A stretch of DNA of 64,000 nt from Comamonas testosteroni (GCF_000761245.1 NZ_AWOR01000046.1:248001-312000); one strand, 5' to 3'; shown: positions 9,198 to 22,221, counted from the first letter of the stretch. Notes: generated by a model from the sequence alone, not told the origin. Numbers and translations: made by a program.

Positions 9198-10700
9198 TCA
9201 GTCTTGCCCTACCTCATCGTCTTTCTTGTCGCGCGGCAGATTGCGCTTGACCTGGGGGCGCTGCAGGCGTTGTTCGGGTGCAGCACCGGCTGTCACACCC
9301 ATGGCGCGCTGCAGCTGCAGATGGGCGACCAGGCCGCCCGTCGATGAATTGGACAGGGCAAACATGCCGCCCATGCGCTGAACCGTCTTGTCCACGATGG
9401 ACAGCCCCAGGCCTGCGCCTGCAGCTGCCGTGCGTGCAGTGTCGCCGCGGAAGAAGGGCTGGGTCAGATTGGCCAGTTGCTCGGCCGGCACGCCCTTGCC
9501 ATGGTCGCGGATACGGATGACCACCCATTTTTCGCTTTCCTTGGCAACCACATCCACCTCGGTCGTGTCGGTGGATGGGGTCTTGCCGTAGCGGCGTGCG
9601 TTCTCGAAGAGATTGGAGATCACGCGTGCCAGCTCCACCTCATCGGCCATGACATAGAGGTCTTCGGGCACGTTCATGGTGATTTGCAGCTCACGATGGT
9701 CCTGCACTGCATAGACGCAGGAGGCAACCACGGCGTGCAGATCCACGGGGCTGAGCATGACGCGATGATCGGGGCGGGCGTAATCCAGGAATTTGTCGAT
9801 GGTGGCGTCCAGTTGAACGATGTCGGCCACCATATGCTCGCGCGCCACATCGTCATAGACGCTCATCTCGGTCTCCAGGCGCAGCCGCGCCAGCGGCGTG
9901 CGCAGGTCGTGGGAGATGCCGGCCAGCATCACGGCACGGTCCTGCTCCAGCTTGGCCAGCTTCTGCGCCATGCGGTTGAAGCCGATGTTGACTTCGCGGA
10001 TTTCGCTGGTCACGGCCTCCTCGTCGAGCTGGCTGGCATCGAAGTCACCCTCGCGCACTCGGTTGGCCGCGTAAGACAGCTGTTTGAGCGGCCGGTTGAT
10101 CAGGCGGGCGATGGCGGCCGCGCCGATGAGCGACAACAGGGCGGCCGTGATCAGCCAGATCAGCCAGGTCTGCCCGCTGGCAGGAGTGAAGCGCGACTGG
10201 TCCATCAGCATCCAGTTGCGGTCGCCGTTGATGGTGAAGCCCACCCACAGACCGGGCTCCCCGTTGACGCTGCGCGCCACCACGGTACCGTAGCCCAGGC
10301 GGGTGGTCAGCTCCTCGGTCAACTTCTGGCCAAGGGCGTTTTGCTCCAGCAGCTCGAAGGAGTCGCCGGGCTCGCGGGGCAGAATGCGAACGCCTTCCTG
10401 GTCGGCCATGGTCTTGATCAGGGAGACGCGATTGATCGCGTCCGAATGCTCGAGGGCAGCGCGGCTCAGGTTGACCAAAGAGGCTACTTGCTTGGCCGTT
10501 TGCAGCGTGCGTGGCTCGAAATCCAGTGCCCGCAGTGTCTGCAGCCAGGCCAGAATGCTGCCCACCAGCAGCAGGGCCAGCAGGCAGAAGGTACGCCAGA
10601 ACAGGTTCAGCCCCACAGGGGAGCGAGCTGTGCTGCGCCGCTCGTACTCCAGAGGTACGGGGCTGGTGGCGTCGGGCGGCGGATGGTGAAAAGCGCTCAT
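9198..10700 (-). CDS. envZ: osmosensor-type histidine kinase EnvZ
   Basis: A 500-residue inner-membrane sensor kinase. A basic N-terminus leads into TM1 (residues about 33-53), then a periplasmic sensor region and TM2 (about 178-198). A HAMP linker (RLINRPLKQLSYAANRV) and a HisKA domain with phospho-acceptor His in AGISHDLRTPLARL (about residue 263) follow. The ATPase has N, G1 and G2 boxes (NLFENARRYG, DHGKGVP, GAGLGLSIV). The C-terminal tail is charged and longer than in E. coli. Start ATG 10700 is preferred over an upstream in-frame codon. It is paired with ompR, 188 bases upstream on the same strand. Confidence 0.92.
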   Translation of the reverse strand: MSAFHHPPPDATSPVPLEYERRSTARSPVGLNLFWRTFCLLALLLVGSILAWLQTLRALDFEPRTLQTAKQVASLVNLSRAALEHSDAINRVSLIKTMADQEGVRILPREPGDSFELLEQNALGQKLTEELTTRLGYGTVVARSVNGEPGLWVGFTINGDRNWMLMDQSRFTPASGQTWLIWLITAALLSLIGAAAIARLINRPLKQLSYAANRVREGDFDASQLDEEAVTSEIREVNIGFNRMAQKLAKLEQDRAVMLAGISHDLRTPLARLRLETEMSVYDDVAREHMVADIVQLDATIDKFLDYARPDHRVMLSPVDLHAVVASCVYAVQDHRELQITMNVPEDLYVMADEVELARVISNLFENARRYGKTPSTDTTEVDVVAKESEKWVVIRIRDHGKGVPAEQLANLTQPFFRGDTARTAAAGAGLGLSIVDKTVQRMGGMFALSNSSTGGLVAHLQLQRAMGVTAGAAPEQRLQRPQVKRNLPRDKKDDEVGQD

Positions 10701-10888
10701 GAACAGCAATGCGGAAATAACTGGACCCGAGGGTACGCCCAATATGGGCAGCACGGGTTACGGTTTGTCCAAAAAGTGTCTATCTACTGGTGGTTGTTGA
10801 AAGAGCTTGACTTATGGGCCTTATGGGCCAGCACCCAAGCGCAACAAGCCGCGCAGCAGGCGGCTTGTTGCAATGGAGTTGGGCAAAA

Positions 10889-11620
10889 TCAGTTCATGCC
10901 ATCGGGTACGAACACATAGCCTACGCCCCAGACGGTCTGGATATAGCGTGGTGCGGCAGCGTCTTCCTCGATCAGCTTGCGCAGGCGGGAAACCTGCACG
11001 TCCAGGCTGCGGTCGAATGGCTCGAATTCGCGGCCACGGGCCAGCAGGGCCAGTTTTTCGCGCGACAGAGGCTGGCGAGGGTGGCGCACCAAGGCCTTGA
11101 GCATGGCGAATTCGCCGGTGGTGAGTGGCAACTCCTCGCCATTCTTTTGCAGCACGCGGGTGCCCAGGTCGAAGGTGAAGGGGCCAAAGGTCACCACCTC
11201 GTTGTCGCCCGAAGGAGCGCCCGGTGCTTCCTGAGGAGGGCGGCGGCGCAGCACAGCATGAATGCGGGCCAGCAGTTCGCGGGGGTTGAAGGGCTTGCCC
11301 AGGTAGTCGTCGGCACCCACTTCCAGGCCCACGATGCGGTCCACATCCTCGCCCTTGGCGGTCAGCATGATGATGGGGGTGCGGTCATTGGCAGAGCGCA
11401 GGCGGCGGCAGATGGACAGGCCATCCTCGCCGGGCATCATCAGATCCAGCACGATCAAGTCGACAGTCTCGCGTAGCAGGATGCGGTTGAGCGCCTTGCC
11501 GTCCTCGGCAATCATGATCTCGAAGCCTTCCTGCGTCAGATAGCGGCGCAGCAGGTCGCGGATGCGTGCATCGTCATCCACCACGAGGATCTTGTCAGTA
11601 CGGTTGTTCGTCGTTGCCAT
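10889..11620 (-). CDS. ompR: response regulator OmpR
   Basis: A 243-residue OmpR/PhoB-family regulator. The receiver domain has the acidic pocket DDD at 15-17, phospho-acceptor Asp59 in IVLDLMMP, and the conserved Lys in GKPFNPRE. The winged-helix DNA-binding domain has SLDVQVSRLRKLIEED and ends with YIQTVWGVGYVF. Partner kinase EnvZ lies 188 bases downstream. The pair in this lineage is expected to control porins or envelope genes. A 313-base AT-rich region upstream, shared with the divergent SIMPL gene, presumably holds the promoter. Confidence 0.93.
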   Translation of the reverse strand: MATTNNRTDKILVVDDDARIRDLLRRYLTQEGFEIMIAEDGKALNRILLRETVDLIVLDLMMPGEDGLSICRRLRSANDRTPIIMLTAKGEDVDRIVGLEVGADDYLGKPFNPRELLARIHAVLRRRPPQEAPGAPSGDNEVVTFGPFTFDLGTRVLQKNGEELPLTTGEFAMLKALVRHPRQPLSREKLALLARGREFEPFDRSLDVQVSRLRKLIEEDAAAPRYIQTVWGVGYVFVPDGMN

Positions 11621-11933
11621 GATCGTCCTTGTCGATTTATTTGTAACTGGCCCATTGTTATCGCTAGATCAAAAAAATCCAGCAAAACAGGGTCAAGTCT
11701 TGCCACTTGTTACGATTGTTGCGTTTATTAATGGAACAATAAATGTTTCATGAGGAACTTTTTAAAAGTATTTTGCACTATTGTTTCAGTGTTCGTTCTG
11801 TTGGTGTGTCGAATACGGAGTATTCGTACATAAAGTCACACTCTGGGCTGACATGCTGCGCTGCAGCGACTTTGCGCAATGGTGAAATGCATGTGTATCT
11901 GCATGGCCTGATTTACTTACAAGGGTGAACCGC
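11621..11933. other. AT-rich divergent intergenic region, ompR / SIMPL gene
   Basis: This is a 313-base non-coding stretch, clearly more AT-rich than its flanks. It must contain the promoters of ompR (leftward) and of the SIMPL-domain gene (rightward). A ribosome site AAGGGTG precedes the ATG at 11934. A 61-codon open frame here (11743-11928) has no ribosome site or recognisable product. I see no RNA gene. Confidence 0.6.
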
Positions 11934-12683
11934 ATGAATCAATTTTCCAAGTCTTCCTCTTCCTCTCGCGCCGCGGCTGCCGCACTTGCGCTGGCTGCGG
12001 CCTGCGCTGGCGGCAATGCATGGGCCCAGGGCGCCGCGCGTGACATGCAAAGACCTGCCAATGTGGTGCAGCTGTCGGCTCAGGGAACCGTGGAGGTCAA
12101 GCAGGACTGGATGACGGCAACCCTGTCTGCCAGCAAGGATGGTCGCGATGCTGCGTCCGTTCAGTCCCAGTTGCAAAAGATCGTGGAGTCCGCCATGACC
12201 ACGCTGCGTAACGATGCACAAGGTCGGCAGATGGAGTTGAGCACAGGTAATTTCTCCATCTCGCCGCGTTATGGCAACAACGGCAAGATCGAAGGCTGGC
12301 AGGGCCAGGCCGAGATCGTGCTGCAGGGGCGCGACTTCGTGCGCATCACCCAGGCTGCGGCCAAGGTGCAGGACATGGCGCTGGCTGGCATGAGCTTTGG
12401 CCTCTCGCGCGAAGCACGGGAAAAGGTGGAGGGCGAAGCCCAGGCCAAGGCGATCGAGAGCTTCCGTCAGCGTGCTGCGGCCATCTCCAAGAGCTTCGGT
12501 TTTGCGGGCTACAGCCTGCGCGAGGTCAATGTGAGCAGCAGCGGCGGTGGCGGGCATCCCATGCCTCGCCCGCGCATGATGAGCATGGCCAAGGCCAGCT
12601 ATGCCGATGCCGCACCTGTGCCGGTAGAGGCGGATCGCACCGAGGTGACGGTCAGCGTCGGTGGCTCGATTCAGATGCAGTGA
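11934..12683 (+). CDS. SIMPL domain-containing periplasmic protein
   Basis: A 249-residue exported protein with a signal peptide (hydrophobic Ala-rich core, cleavage near NAWAQG) and a SIMPL/DUF541 domain (PF04402, Oxidative stress defence protein YggE-like). Typical features are the early VVQLSAQGTVEV strand, YGNNGKIEGWQGQAEIVLQG, and the late AIESFRQRAAAISKSFGFAGYSLREV helix. The C-terminus is EVTVSVGGSIQM. Its exact molecular role is unknown; family members are linked to oxidative stress tolerance. The ATG at 11934 is preferred to the in-frame GTG at 11925 because the AAGGGTG ribosome site overlaps that GTG. A strong terminator follows 22 bases after the stop. Confidence 0.88.
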   Translation: MNQFSKSSSSSRAAAAALALAAACAGGNAWAQGAARDMQRPANVVQLSAQGTVEVKQDWMTATLSASKDGRDAASVQSQLQKIVESAMTTLRNDAQGRQMELSTGNFSISPRYGNNGKIEGWQGQAEIVLQGRDFVRITQAAAKVQDMALAGMSFGLSREAREKVEGEAQAKAIESFRQRAAAISKSFGFAGYSLREVNVSSSGGGGHPMPRPRMMSMAKASYADAAPVPVEADRTEVTVSVGGSIQMQ

Positions 12684-12705
12684 TCGGAGCGGCGCTGCGC
12701 ATATA

Positions 12706-12735
12706 AAAAAGGAGCAGCTTGCGCTGCTCCTTTTT
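12706..12735 (+). terminator. rho-independent terminator after the SIMPL gene
   Basis: Perfect 8-bp stem GGAGCAGC (12711-12718) and GCTGCTCC (12723-12730) with a TTGC loop, extended by five A-T pairs and ending in a T-run (12731-12735). The A-tract on the left makes it potentially bidirectional, so it may also end bdhA transcripts coming from the right. Confidence 0.85.
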
Positions 12736-12760
12736 GATTTTCATCATGATTTGATGCTGA

Positions 12761-12800
12761 ATATGGCTACTGGCAAGCGCTAGATGCTATCTAATTGATA
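12761..12800. repeat. second copy of the Comamonadaceae-type intergenic repeat
   Basis: ATGGCTACTGGCAAGCGCTAGATGCTATC followed by TAATTGATAG resembles the inverted form of the element at 8171-8211 (shared GATAG, CAAGCGC and TAGC words). It lies between the terminator and the 3' end of bdhA. Confidence 0.4.
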
Positions 12801-12827
12801 GATGCAATTGCGCAAGCCCTGTAGTGT

Positions 12828-13616
<789 letters not shown>

Positions 13617-13685
13617 ACAAGGTCTCCGAATGAATTACGATGCGACACAGCCATTATCGGCTCCGGTCCTGAAAACGCGTTCTCC

Positions 13686-14698
13686 ATGAATCAACCTACG
13701 CTGAATTACGTATCGTGTCCCGGAGCCTCTGCCATGGCTCCCAGCTGGGCCAGTTCCCAGCGTCGCCAGCAGGTCGAGGTTCAGCCCGAGGGCACGCACC
13801 GCATGGCGTACTGGGAATGGAACCGTACCGGCAATCCAAGACATCCTCATGTCATCGTCTGCGTGCATGGCCTCTCGCGCCAGGGACGAGACTTTGATGT
13901 GCTGGCCACCGAGCTCAGCCGCTTTGCCCGCGTGATCTGTCCCGATGTGGTCGGGCGCGGCGAAAGCGACTGGCTGGCCGAGCCCATGGGCTACCAGGTG
14001 CCGCTGTATGCCGCCGATATGCTGGCGCTGCTCGCCCAGCTGCATGCACAGGCGCCGATTGAAACCCTGGACTGGGTGGGCACCAGCATGGGCGGCCTGA
14101 TCGGCATGGCGGTGCTGGGCCAACCCGGCCTGCCGCTGCCGGTGCCGGCGCGGCGGCTGGTGCTCAACGATGTCGGCCCGGCCATTGAGTGGGAGTCGCT
14201 GGAGCGCATCGGCTCCTATGTCGGCAAAAGCTTGCAGTTTCCCAACTTTGAGAGCGCTGCCGCCGCCATGCGCTTGATTTCCGAGGGATTCGGCCCACAT
14301 AGCGATGAGCAATGGAGCCGGCTCTCGCAAGCCATGATCAAGCCAGATCCCCAAGGGGGGGTGGTGCTGCATTACGACCCCCGTATTGCGGCGCCGATGG
14401 CCCTTATGACGCGCGAGACCGCCCAGGCGGGTGAGGCCTTGCTCTGGCAGCTTTACGACCAGATCAAGGCACAGGTCTTGCTTATCAGAGGGGCCGAGTC
14501 CGATCTGCTTTCCAGCCGTACCGCCAAGGCCATGACCGAGCGTGGCCCCAGAGCGCATTGCACGGAACTGGAAGGCGTGGGACATGCTCCAACGCTGGTA
14601 GTGCCGGGGCAAGTGGCGTTGATACAAAAGTTTTTACAAGGGGATAAGGGTCTGCCTGCGAGCATCAGTCTTGCGCAGCAGGCCCAAGAGGAAGCTGC

Positions 14699-14702
<4 letters not shown>
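13686..14702 (+). CDS. alpha/beta hydrolase
   Basis: A 338-residue alpha/beta-hydrolase-fold protein. The oxyanion region is VHGLSRQGRDFD, the nucleophile elbow is GTSMGG, and the catalytic His is in GVGHAPTL near residue 300. The acid is probably in RGAESDLLS. Substrate unknown; possibly a short-chain ester or a polyhydroxybutyrate-related oligomer given divergent bdhA, but this is only a neighbourhood argument. Its stop overlaps the relA start (ATGA at 14699-14702), so translation of the two is coupled. Confidence 0.88.
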
Positions 14703-16930
<2,228 letters not shown>

Positions 16931-17035
16931 TGTAAGTCCCGATTGCGCCTGACGGTGCTCGATGACAAGAAAATGTTAGCTCTCAAAAAATGAGTGAAAA
17001 ACCCGTGCTACAATTGCTTCATCGAACAGAACAAC

Positions 17036-17112
17036 AGGCGCGTAGCTCAGCTGGTTAGAGCACCACCTTGACATGGTGGGGGTCGTTGGTTCGAGTCCAA
17101 TCGCGCCTACCA
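17036..17112 (+). tRNA. tRNA-Val (anticodon GAC)
   Basis: Full cloverleaf. The acceptor stem is AGGCGCG/CGCGCCT (17036-17042 with 17102-17108), the D stem GCTC/GAGC, and the anticodon stem CCACC/GGTGG with loop TTGACAT giving anticodon GAC. The variable loop has 5 bases, the T stem is GTTGG/CCAAT with loop TTCGAGT, the discriminator is A, and the CCA is encoded (17110-17112). Confidence 0.97.
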
Positions 17113-17143
17113 AACGTGCAGACGAAACCAGAGTTTGCAACAG

Positions 17144-17172
17144 AAAATGCCCGCTGAAAAGCGGGCATTTTT
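17144..17172 (+). terminator. rho-independent terminator after tRNA-Val
   Basis: Ten-bp stem AAATGCCCGC (17145-17154) and GCGGGCATTT (17161-17170) with loop TGAAAA, continuing into a T-rich tail (TTTTTGTTTTG). It lies 33 bases past the CCA end. Confidence 0.9.
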
Positions 17173-17443
17173 GTTTTGTCGGTATGAAATCGCTAGCGGA
17201 AAACGACATTCAAACAGACATTTTGTCGCAACTGTCGGTTGATTTCTGCCAGTGTCCAAATCCCGCAGCCGATCACCGTCCAGAGCGGAGTAGTGGTTCA
17301 AGATTGAGCCGCCCCTCGCAACATGGCTGCTCTTGACTCTGTCTTCCGATTGGCTGTCACAGCACATGACGGCGCAATGCCTGCACCGGAGATGCCAATA
17401 ACGCACGTTGTCTGCCTAGCTGGCTGCAGTCCGGACACACTTG
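17173..17443. other. intergenic region between tRNA-Val and ccmI
   Basis: About 270 bases with no supported gene. It contains the 3' flank of the minus-strand ccm operon. No clear hairpin with a T-run was found that would end ccmI transcription. Confidence 0.5.
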
Positions 17444-18715
17444 CTAGAAAGCAGGATTCAATTCCAGCAGCAAGTTCGAGGAGCCGGGAGTCACCGAGAA
17501 CGACTGGCTGTAGATATCTCCAGCTCGTGGCATGGCTTGGCCGTCCAGCGACACTCGCGCCTGCAAACGTAGCTCTGGAAATGACGACAGCGAAACTGCA
17601 GGATCAAGCAGGTTCTCCGGTCCCAGCGTGAAATGTGCCGGCAGGGAGGTTGCAGGCAGGCGCAGCACTGCCACAGGCCGGGGGTGACCGTCGGCGCGAG
17701 CCACGACAAAGACCTGAGCCTTGGTCAACCGGTCTGGTTCAGATGGATTGGCCTTGGAGGCTGCCCATCGCAATTCTCCGCTCAGGCGGCTTTTGGAGGC
17801 AGCCGCAGTCTTGGCAGTGATGCTCGAGCTGTCTTCAGAGGCCAAAGCCTCCAGCTTGAGCAGATCATCTTGCACTCGCAGCGCCATGTCCGATCCTGGC
17901 TCCAGCTGGCGTAGCAGGGCTTGCCAGTTCTTTTGTGCCTCATCCAGCTTGCCGTGGCGCACGGCGGCACTCCCTGCAAGGGCCAGAGCCTTGGGTTGAT
18001 CGGGCCGCAACATCAGTGCCTGCTTTATGGCCTTGCCGGCCTCGCCATCCAGATCACCGCCCTGCGCCGATGCCAGCGCGTCGGCCAGATCGGCCCATAA
18101 CCTCGCCTGGACTTCCTCATCCATCGCGCTACGCCGCGCCTCTTGCAAAGCCCGTCGGTATGCCTGGGCCGCAGCGTCAAATAGCTCCAGAGTTTCATAG
18201 GAGCGGGCCAGCATCACCCAGCCGGGCAGGTTCTGGGGTTGCTCCTCAAGACGCCGGGCCAGCCCATCCACCATGGCCTGCACCTGTGTATCGCCCACGC
18301 CGTCTCCGTGCGCGTCGGGTTGCTCCTGCGCCAGCTGCGCCGCAGCCTTGGGGTCACCCACCTGCAGGTACAAAGCGAACGCGGCGACAGGAAGCAGCAC
18401 CGCCAACAACAGCGCGCTGCCACGGCGCAGCCATGGACTTTGGCGCCAGGCAACCGATGCTCTGGGTCTGTCCAGCTCTCTGAGCAGGCGCCGCTGCAGT
18501 TCTTCGACCGCTTGCACATGGTCGGTCTCGCTCATGCGCCCGCCTGAGCGCTCCAGCTTCAACTCGGCCAACTGGGCCTGGTAGAGGCGGCGCAGCGCTT
18601 CATCAGGATCGCTGGCGGGCAATGGGGCCTCGGCCAGCAGAGGTGGCAGAAGCACGACCAGGCTCAGCAGCATCAGGGCGATGGCACCCAGCCACAACCA
18701 GTGCATGGCGCTCAT
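17444..18715 (-). CDS. ccmI: cytochrome c maturation protein CcmI
   Basis: A 423-residue membrane-anchored apocytochrome chaperone. TM1 is at about residues 5-25, a cytoplasmic loop carries the conserved DPDEALRRLYQAQLAELKLE segment, and TM2 is at about 95-118. A periplasmic TPR region (NLPGWVMLARSYETLELFDAAAQAYRRAL and following repeats) and a C-terminal beta-rich domain follow. It presents apocytochrome c to the CcmFH heme ligation complex. Start ATG 18715 overlaps the ccmH stop by 4 bases (ATGA). Last gene of the nap-ccm run. Confidence 0.9.
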   Translation of the reverse strand: MSAMHWLWLGAIALMLLSLVVLLPPLLAEAPLPASDPDEALRRLYQAQLAELKLERSGGRMSETDHVQAVEELQRRLLRELDRPRASVAWRQSPWLRRGSALLLAVLLPVAAFALYLQVGDPKAAAQLAQEQPDAHGDGVGDTQVQAMVDGLARRLEEQPQNLPGWVMLARSYETLELFDAAAQAYRRALQEARRSAMDEEVQARLWADLADALASAQGGDLDGEAGKAIKQALMLRPDQPKALALAGSAAVRHGKLDEAQKNWQALLRQLEPGSDMALRVQDDLLKLEALASEDSSSITAKTAAASKSRLSGELRWAASKANPSEPDRLTKAQVFVVARADGHPRPVAVLRLPATSLPAHFTLGPENLLDPAVSLSSFPELRLQARVSLDGQAMPRAGDIYSQSFSVTPGSSNLLLELNPAF

Positions 18716-19185
18716 TGGCGTTCCTCCTTCGAGGTCGTGTCCAGCCATTGACGTGCACGGTCACGTTGCTGCGGCGTGAGTGGCTCGTGCGACGTGCTCC
18801 TTTGGCGCAGTGTGCGCCGCAGCAGGACAAAGCCGCCCAGCACGGCAAGGAATGGGCTGCTCCACAGCAACCAGGTCGATGGCTTCCAGGGCGGGTTGTA
18901 GCGCACAAAGGAGCCATAGCGCTGTTCGAAGAAGTTGATCACCTGCTCATTGCTATGGCCCTGCTCGAGCTGGCTGCGGATCTCGCGGCGCATGTCCTCG
19001 GCCATGGGGGCACGCGATTCGGCCACCGTCTGGTTTTGGCAGACGACACAGCGAAGCTGAGCGGCCAGCGCCATTTCACGATCCAGCAGTTCCTGGTCCC
19101 GAGCGGTCTGCCCGGCCTGGGCCAGCATTGCCATGCAGGCCAGCAAGGCCGCTGTGCAGGCTGCGCCGGTGCTTCGCGGTTTCAT
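18712..19185 (-). CDS. ccmH: cytochrome c maturation thioredoxin-like protein CcmH
   Basis: A 157-residue CcmH/CycL/NrfF family protein. A signal peptide (residues 1-24, cleaved near AQAGQ) precedes the redox motif LRCVVCQNQTVAES (Cys46, Cys49), which reduces apocytochrome CXXCH thiols. A C-terminal membrane helix (STWLLWSSPFLAVLGGFVLL) anchors it in the inner membrane. The ATG at 19185 overlaps the ccmG stop by 4 bases. Confidence 0.93.
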   Translation of the reverse strand: MKPRSTGAACTAALLACMAMLAQAGQTARDQELLDREMALAAQLRCVVCQNQTVAESRAPMAEDMRREIRSQLEQGHSNEQVINFFEQRYGSFVRYNPPWKPSTWLLWSSPFLAVLGGFVLLRRTLRQRSTSHEPLTPQQRDRARQWLDTTSKEERQ

Positions 19186-19700
19186 TGGAGACTCCTGATG
19201 ACCGGCAGCAGCCGATCGCGCCATATTTCTGCGGTTACCGGGCCCACATGGCGATAGCGCACGCGGCCCTGGCCGTCGATGACAAAGGTTTCCGGCACTC
19301 CCTGGATGCCGAAGTCCATGCCCACGCGGCCATCGCCGTCGATGGCTGAAGCTCGGTAGGGGTTGCCCGCCACTCGCAGCAGCGCGCGAGCCTTGTCCGG
19401 CTGATCCTTGTAGTTCAGGCCGTAGACCGCGACCGCGTCGCGCTTCGATAGTTCGGCCAATACGGGTAGCTCCTGTCGGCAGGGTGCGCACCATGAGGCC
19501 CAGACATTGAGCAACCATGCCCGGCCTCGCAGGTCCTGCAGATGGAGGATTTGCTGCTGGTCTTCGAGCAGAGGGCGGTCTATGGCCGGTGCGGGCTGTT
19601 CCAGCAGCGCCGAAGGCAGGGCCCTTGGGTCACGCTGCAGGCCAAGCCCGAGCATGATGGCCAAGCCTAAAAATACTGCCAGGGGCAGGACAAAGCGCAT
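19182..19700 (-). CDS. ccmG: thiol:disulfide interchange protein CcmG (DsbE)
   Basis: A 172-residue membrane-tethered thioredoxin-like protein. The N-terminal anchor spans about 4-20. The active site is WASWCAPC (Cys71 and Cys74) and the cis-Pro region reads GIQGVPETFVID, the typical DsbE signature. It transfers reductant to CcmH or apocytochrome. The start codon overlaps the ccmF stop codon (TGATG) and the stop overlaps the ccmH start, showing tight translational coupling. Confidence 0.94.
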   Translation of the reverse strand: MRFVLPLAVFLGLAIMLGLGLQRDPRALPSALLEQPAPAIDRPLLEDQQQILHLQDLRGRAWLLNVWASWCAPCRQELPVLAELSKRDAVAVYGLNYKDQPDKARALLRVAGNPYRASAIDGDGRVGMDFGIQGVPETFVIDGQGRVRYRHVGPVTAEIWRDRLLPVIRSLQ

Positions 19701-21706
19701 CAGGCAGCTCCTTGCAGGGCCGGAGCGCCGGACTGGCGGTGCGCTCGCTGTTTGGCCGTACGAAAGCGCCGGTCCATAAGGCTCAGGCCCGCGCCCAGCG
19801 CCATCATCAGTGTGCCTATCCAGACCCAGTCCATGAAAGGCTTGACCTGTAGGCGCACGCTCCAACGCAGGCCTTGATCGTCCAGTGGATCGCCCAGGGC
19901 CACGAAAACGTCGCGTGTCCAGCCGCTGTCAATGGCGGCCTGGCTCAGCGCCATGCCCTGGGCGCGGTAAACCCGCTTCTCGGGAAACATGCTCCAGCTG
20001 TCCAGCCCCGCTCGGCTGACGGTGAATTGGGCACGCTGCGCGTCATAGTTGGGACCGGCGGCTGGACCAAGGCTGTCGAAGCGGAAGCGGTAGCCTCCCA
20101 CCTCGGCAGTCTCACCCTGCGCCAGCGTGGTTTCGTGCCGGCTCTCCAGCCCGTCGGCAAGGCTTACCGCCAGCACGAACACGCCCGCACCGGCATGGGC
20201 CATCAGCATGCCCCACCAGCCCCAGGGCTGGCGCGACAGGCGCTGACCCAGATGGCCGATTTCCAGGCCTTGCCCCAGGCGCTGCCAGATATGGGCCAGT
20301 GTGCTGAGCAGGCACCACAGGCCCAGGGCCAGGCCCAGCAAGGTGGCAGGGGAAAGGCGCACACCCATCCAGCCGCCTGCCAGTGCCAGCACCGCCGCGC
20401 AGGCAAGGCTCAGCACGAGGGCCGCGCGAAGGCGCCGCCACAGCTCGCCAACCAGGCTGCTCTTCCAGCGCGCCACCGTGCCCACGCCCATCAGGGCCAG
20501 TGCCGGCAGTACCAAAGGCAAAAAGACGGCCTGGAAGTACGGCGGCCCAACGGAGATCTTCTCACCGCTCAGCACATCGAGCGCCAGCGGGTACAGCGTG
20601 CCTATGAGCACCGCCAGCGCTGCAGCGGTGAAGAGCACGTTGTTGATCAGCAAAAAGGTTTCGCGCGAGAGCATGGCAAATTCCCCGGAGCCGCGGCCCA
20701 GCTCCGGTGCGCGCCAGGCGAACAGCCACAGCGATGCTCCCACCACAGCCACGATGAAGCACAGGATGAAGAGCCCCCGCCCTGGGTCCACGGCAAAGGC
20801 ATGAATCGAGGTAAGCACGCCTGAGCGCACGAGAAAGGTACCCAGCAGGCTCAGTGAAAATGCGCAGATGGCCAGCAGGGCGGACCAGCTGCGGAAGGCG
20901 CCGCGCTGGTCGGTCACGATCAGCGAATGCAGCAGGGCCGTACCCACCAGCCAGGGCATGAAAGAGGCGTTTTCCACCGGGTCCCAGAACCACCAGCCGC
21001 CCCAGCCCAGCACGTAGTAAGCCCAGGCGCTGCCCAGCAGAATGCCCAGCGTGAGAAAGCCCCAGGCTGCCAGTGTCCAGGAGCGCGACCAGCGCGCCCA
21101 GGCAGCACCCAGCTCGCCCGAGATCAGTGCCGCCAGCGCGAACGCAAAAGGCACGGCAAAGCCCACATAGCCCATGTACAGCAGCGGAGGATGCAGAACC
21201 ATGCCGGGATCCTGCAGCAAGGGGTTGAGGTCCTTGCCTTCCGCCGCCGCCGGGATCAGGCGCGCAAACGGGTTGGAGAGAAACAGCAGGAACAGCAGCA
21301 GGCCCACACTGATCCAGCCCAGCACCGCGAGCACGCGCGCCACGAAGGCCGGCGGCAGGTCTCGGCTGCGCCAGGCCACTGCCAGGGTCCAGCCCGAGAG
21401 CATGAGCTGCCACAGCAGCATGGAGCCTTCATGACCGCCCCAGAACGCTGCCAGCTTGTAGGCCATGGGCAGGTCGCTATGCGAATTGGCCGCCACATAC
21501 AGCACCGAGAAGTCTCCGCGCCAGAAGCACCAGAACAGGCTGGCCGAAGACAGCACGCACAACGCGCAGAGCAAAAAGGCTGCGGGCCGGGCCAGCCTTA
21601 CCCAGCCCGCCAGTCCCCAGTGGGCACCGGCCAGCGGCAGCACCGCCAGCAGCACTGCCGTAACCAGGGCCAGTACGAGGGAGAACACGCCAAGTTCAGC
21701 GATCAT
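19700..21706 (-). CDS. ccmF: heme lyase subunit CcmF
   Basis: A 668-residue polytopic protein, the core of the cytochrome c heme ligase. The tryptophan-rich heme-handling WWD segment [20 protein letters not shown] is in the first half. Conserved external His residues occur in HPPLLYMGY and elsewhere, and about 14-15 membrane helices are predicted. The C-terminal periplasmic domain precedes a final helix ([22 protein letters not shown]). It overlaps ccmE at its start and ccmG at its stop. Confidence 0.96.
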   Translation of the reverse strand: MIAELGVFSLVLALVTAVLLAVLPLAGAHWGLAGWVRLARPAAFLLCALCVLSSASLFWCFWRGDFSVLYVAANSHSDLPMAYKLAAFWGGHEGSMLLWQLMLSGWTLAVAWRSRDLPPAFVARVLAVLGWISVGLLLFLLFLSNPFARLIPAAAEGKDLNPLLQDPGMVLHPPLLYMGYVGFAVPFAFALAALISGELGAAWARWSRSWTLAAWGFLTLGILLGSAWAYYVLGWGGWWFWDPVENASFMPWLVGTALLHSLIVTDQRGAFRSWSALLAICAFSLSLLGTFLVRSGVLTSIHAFAVDPGRGLFILCFIVAVVGASLWLFAWRAPELGRGSGEFAMLSRETFLLINNVLFTAAALAVLIGTLYPLALDVLSGEKISVGPPYFQAVFLPLVLPALALMGVGTVARWKSSLVGELWRRLRAALVLSLACAAVLALAGGWMGVRLSPATLLGLALGLWCLLSTLAHIWQRLGQGLEIGHLGQRLSRQPWGWWGMLMAHAGAGVFVLAVSLADGLESRHETTLAQGETAEVGGYRFRFDSLGPAAGPNYDAQRAQFTVSRAGLDSWSMFPEKRVYRAQGMALSQAAIDSGWTRDVFVALGDPLDDQGLRWSVRLQVKPFMDWVWIGTLMMALGAGLSLMDRRFRTAKQRAHRQSGAPALQGAA

Positions 21707-22221
21707 GTGCGGCCTCCTCTGGAGACGGCAGCGGCACCGGCGCTGTCCTGACCGGCGTCCCTGACGGTGGCGTCATCGGCAGACTTTTCCGGCGACTTGC
21801 CGGCGGCGTTTTTCAATGCATGGGCCGCTTCAGGCGGCATGTAGTTCTCGTCGTGCTTGGCCAGCACCTCGGAGGCCTGGAAGGCTCCGTCCGCCTGCAT
21901 ACGGCCCGATACCACCACACCTTTGCCTTCGCGGAACAGGTCGGGCAGCAATCCTCGATACTGCACAGGCACACTGCGCACTTCATCGGTCACGGCAAAG
22001 CGCAGCAATATTCCGTCGCCGCTGCGCTGCAGTGAGCCAGGCTCCACCAGGCCTCCCAGGCGAAAGGCCGCACCATGCGGAACCTCGCCCGCATGAACCT
22101 GGCTGGGGCTGTAGAAGAACATCACATTGGAGTTGAGCGCTCGCAGCACCAGCGTGACGGCTGCGGCCACCAGCGCAAGTCCTGCCAACACCCACAGCAG
22201 GCGACGCTGGCGCGGCTTCAT
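21703..22221 (-). CDS. ccmE: heme chaperone CcmE
   Basis: A 172-residue periplasmic heme chaperone with an N-terminal anchor (residues about 8-27) and an OB-fold. The heme-binding His is in [10 protein letters not shown], the universal CcmE motif. Its tail is long and low-complexity after the motif. It takes heme from CcmABCD and hands it to CcmF. The start overlaps the ccmD stop (ATGA) and the stop overlaps the ccmF start. Confidence 0.95.
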   Translation of the reverse strand: MKPRQRRLLWVLAGLALVAAAVTLVLRALNSNVMFFYSPSQVHAGEVPHGAAFRLGGLVEPGSLQRSGDGILLRFAVTDEVRSVPVQYRGLLPDLFREGKGVVVSGRMQADGAFQASEVLAKHDENYMPPEAAHALKNAAGKSPEKSADDATVRDAGQDSAGAAAVSRGGRT

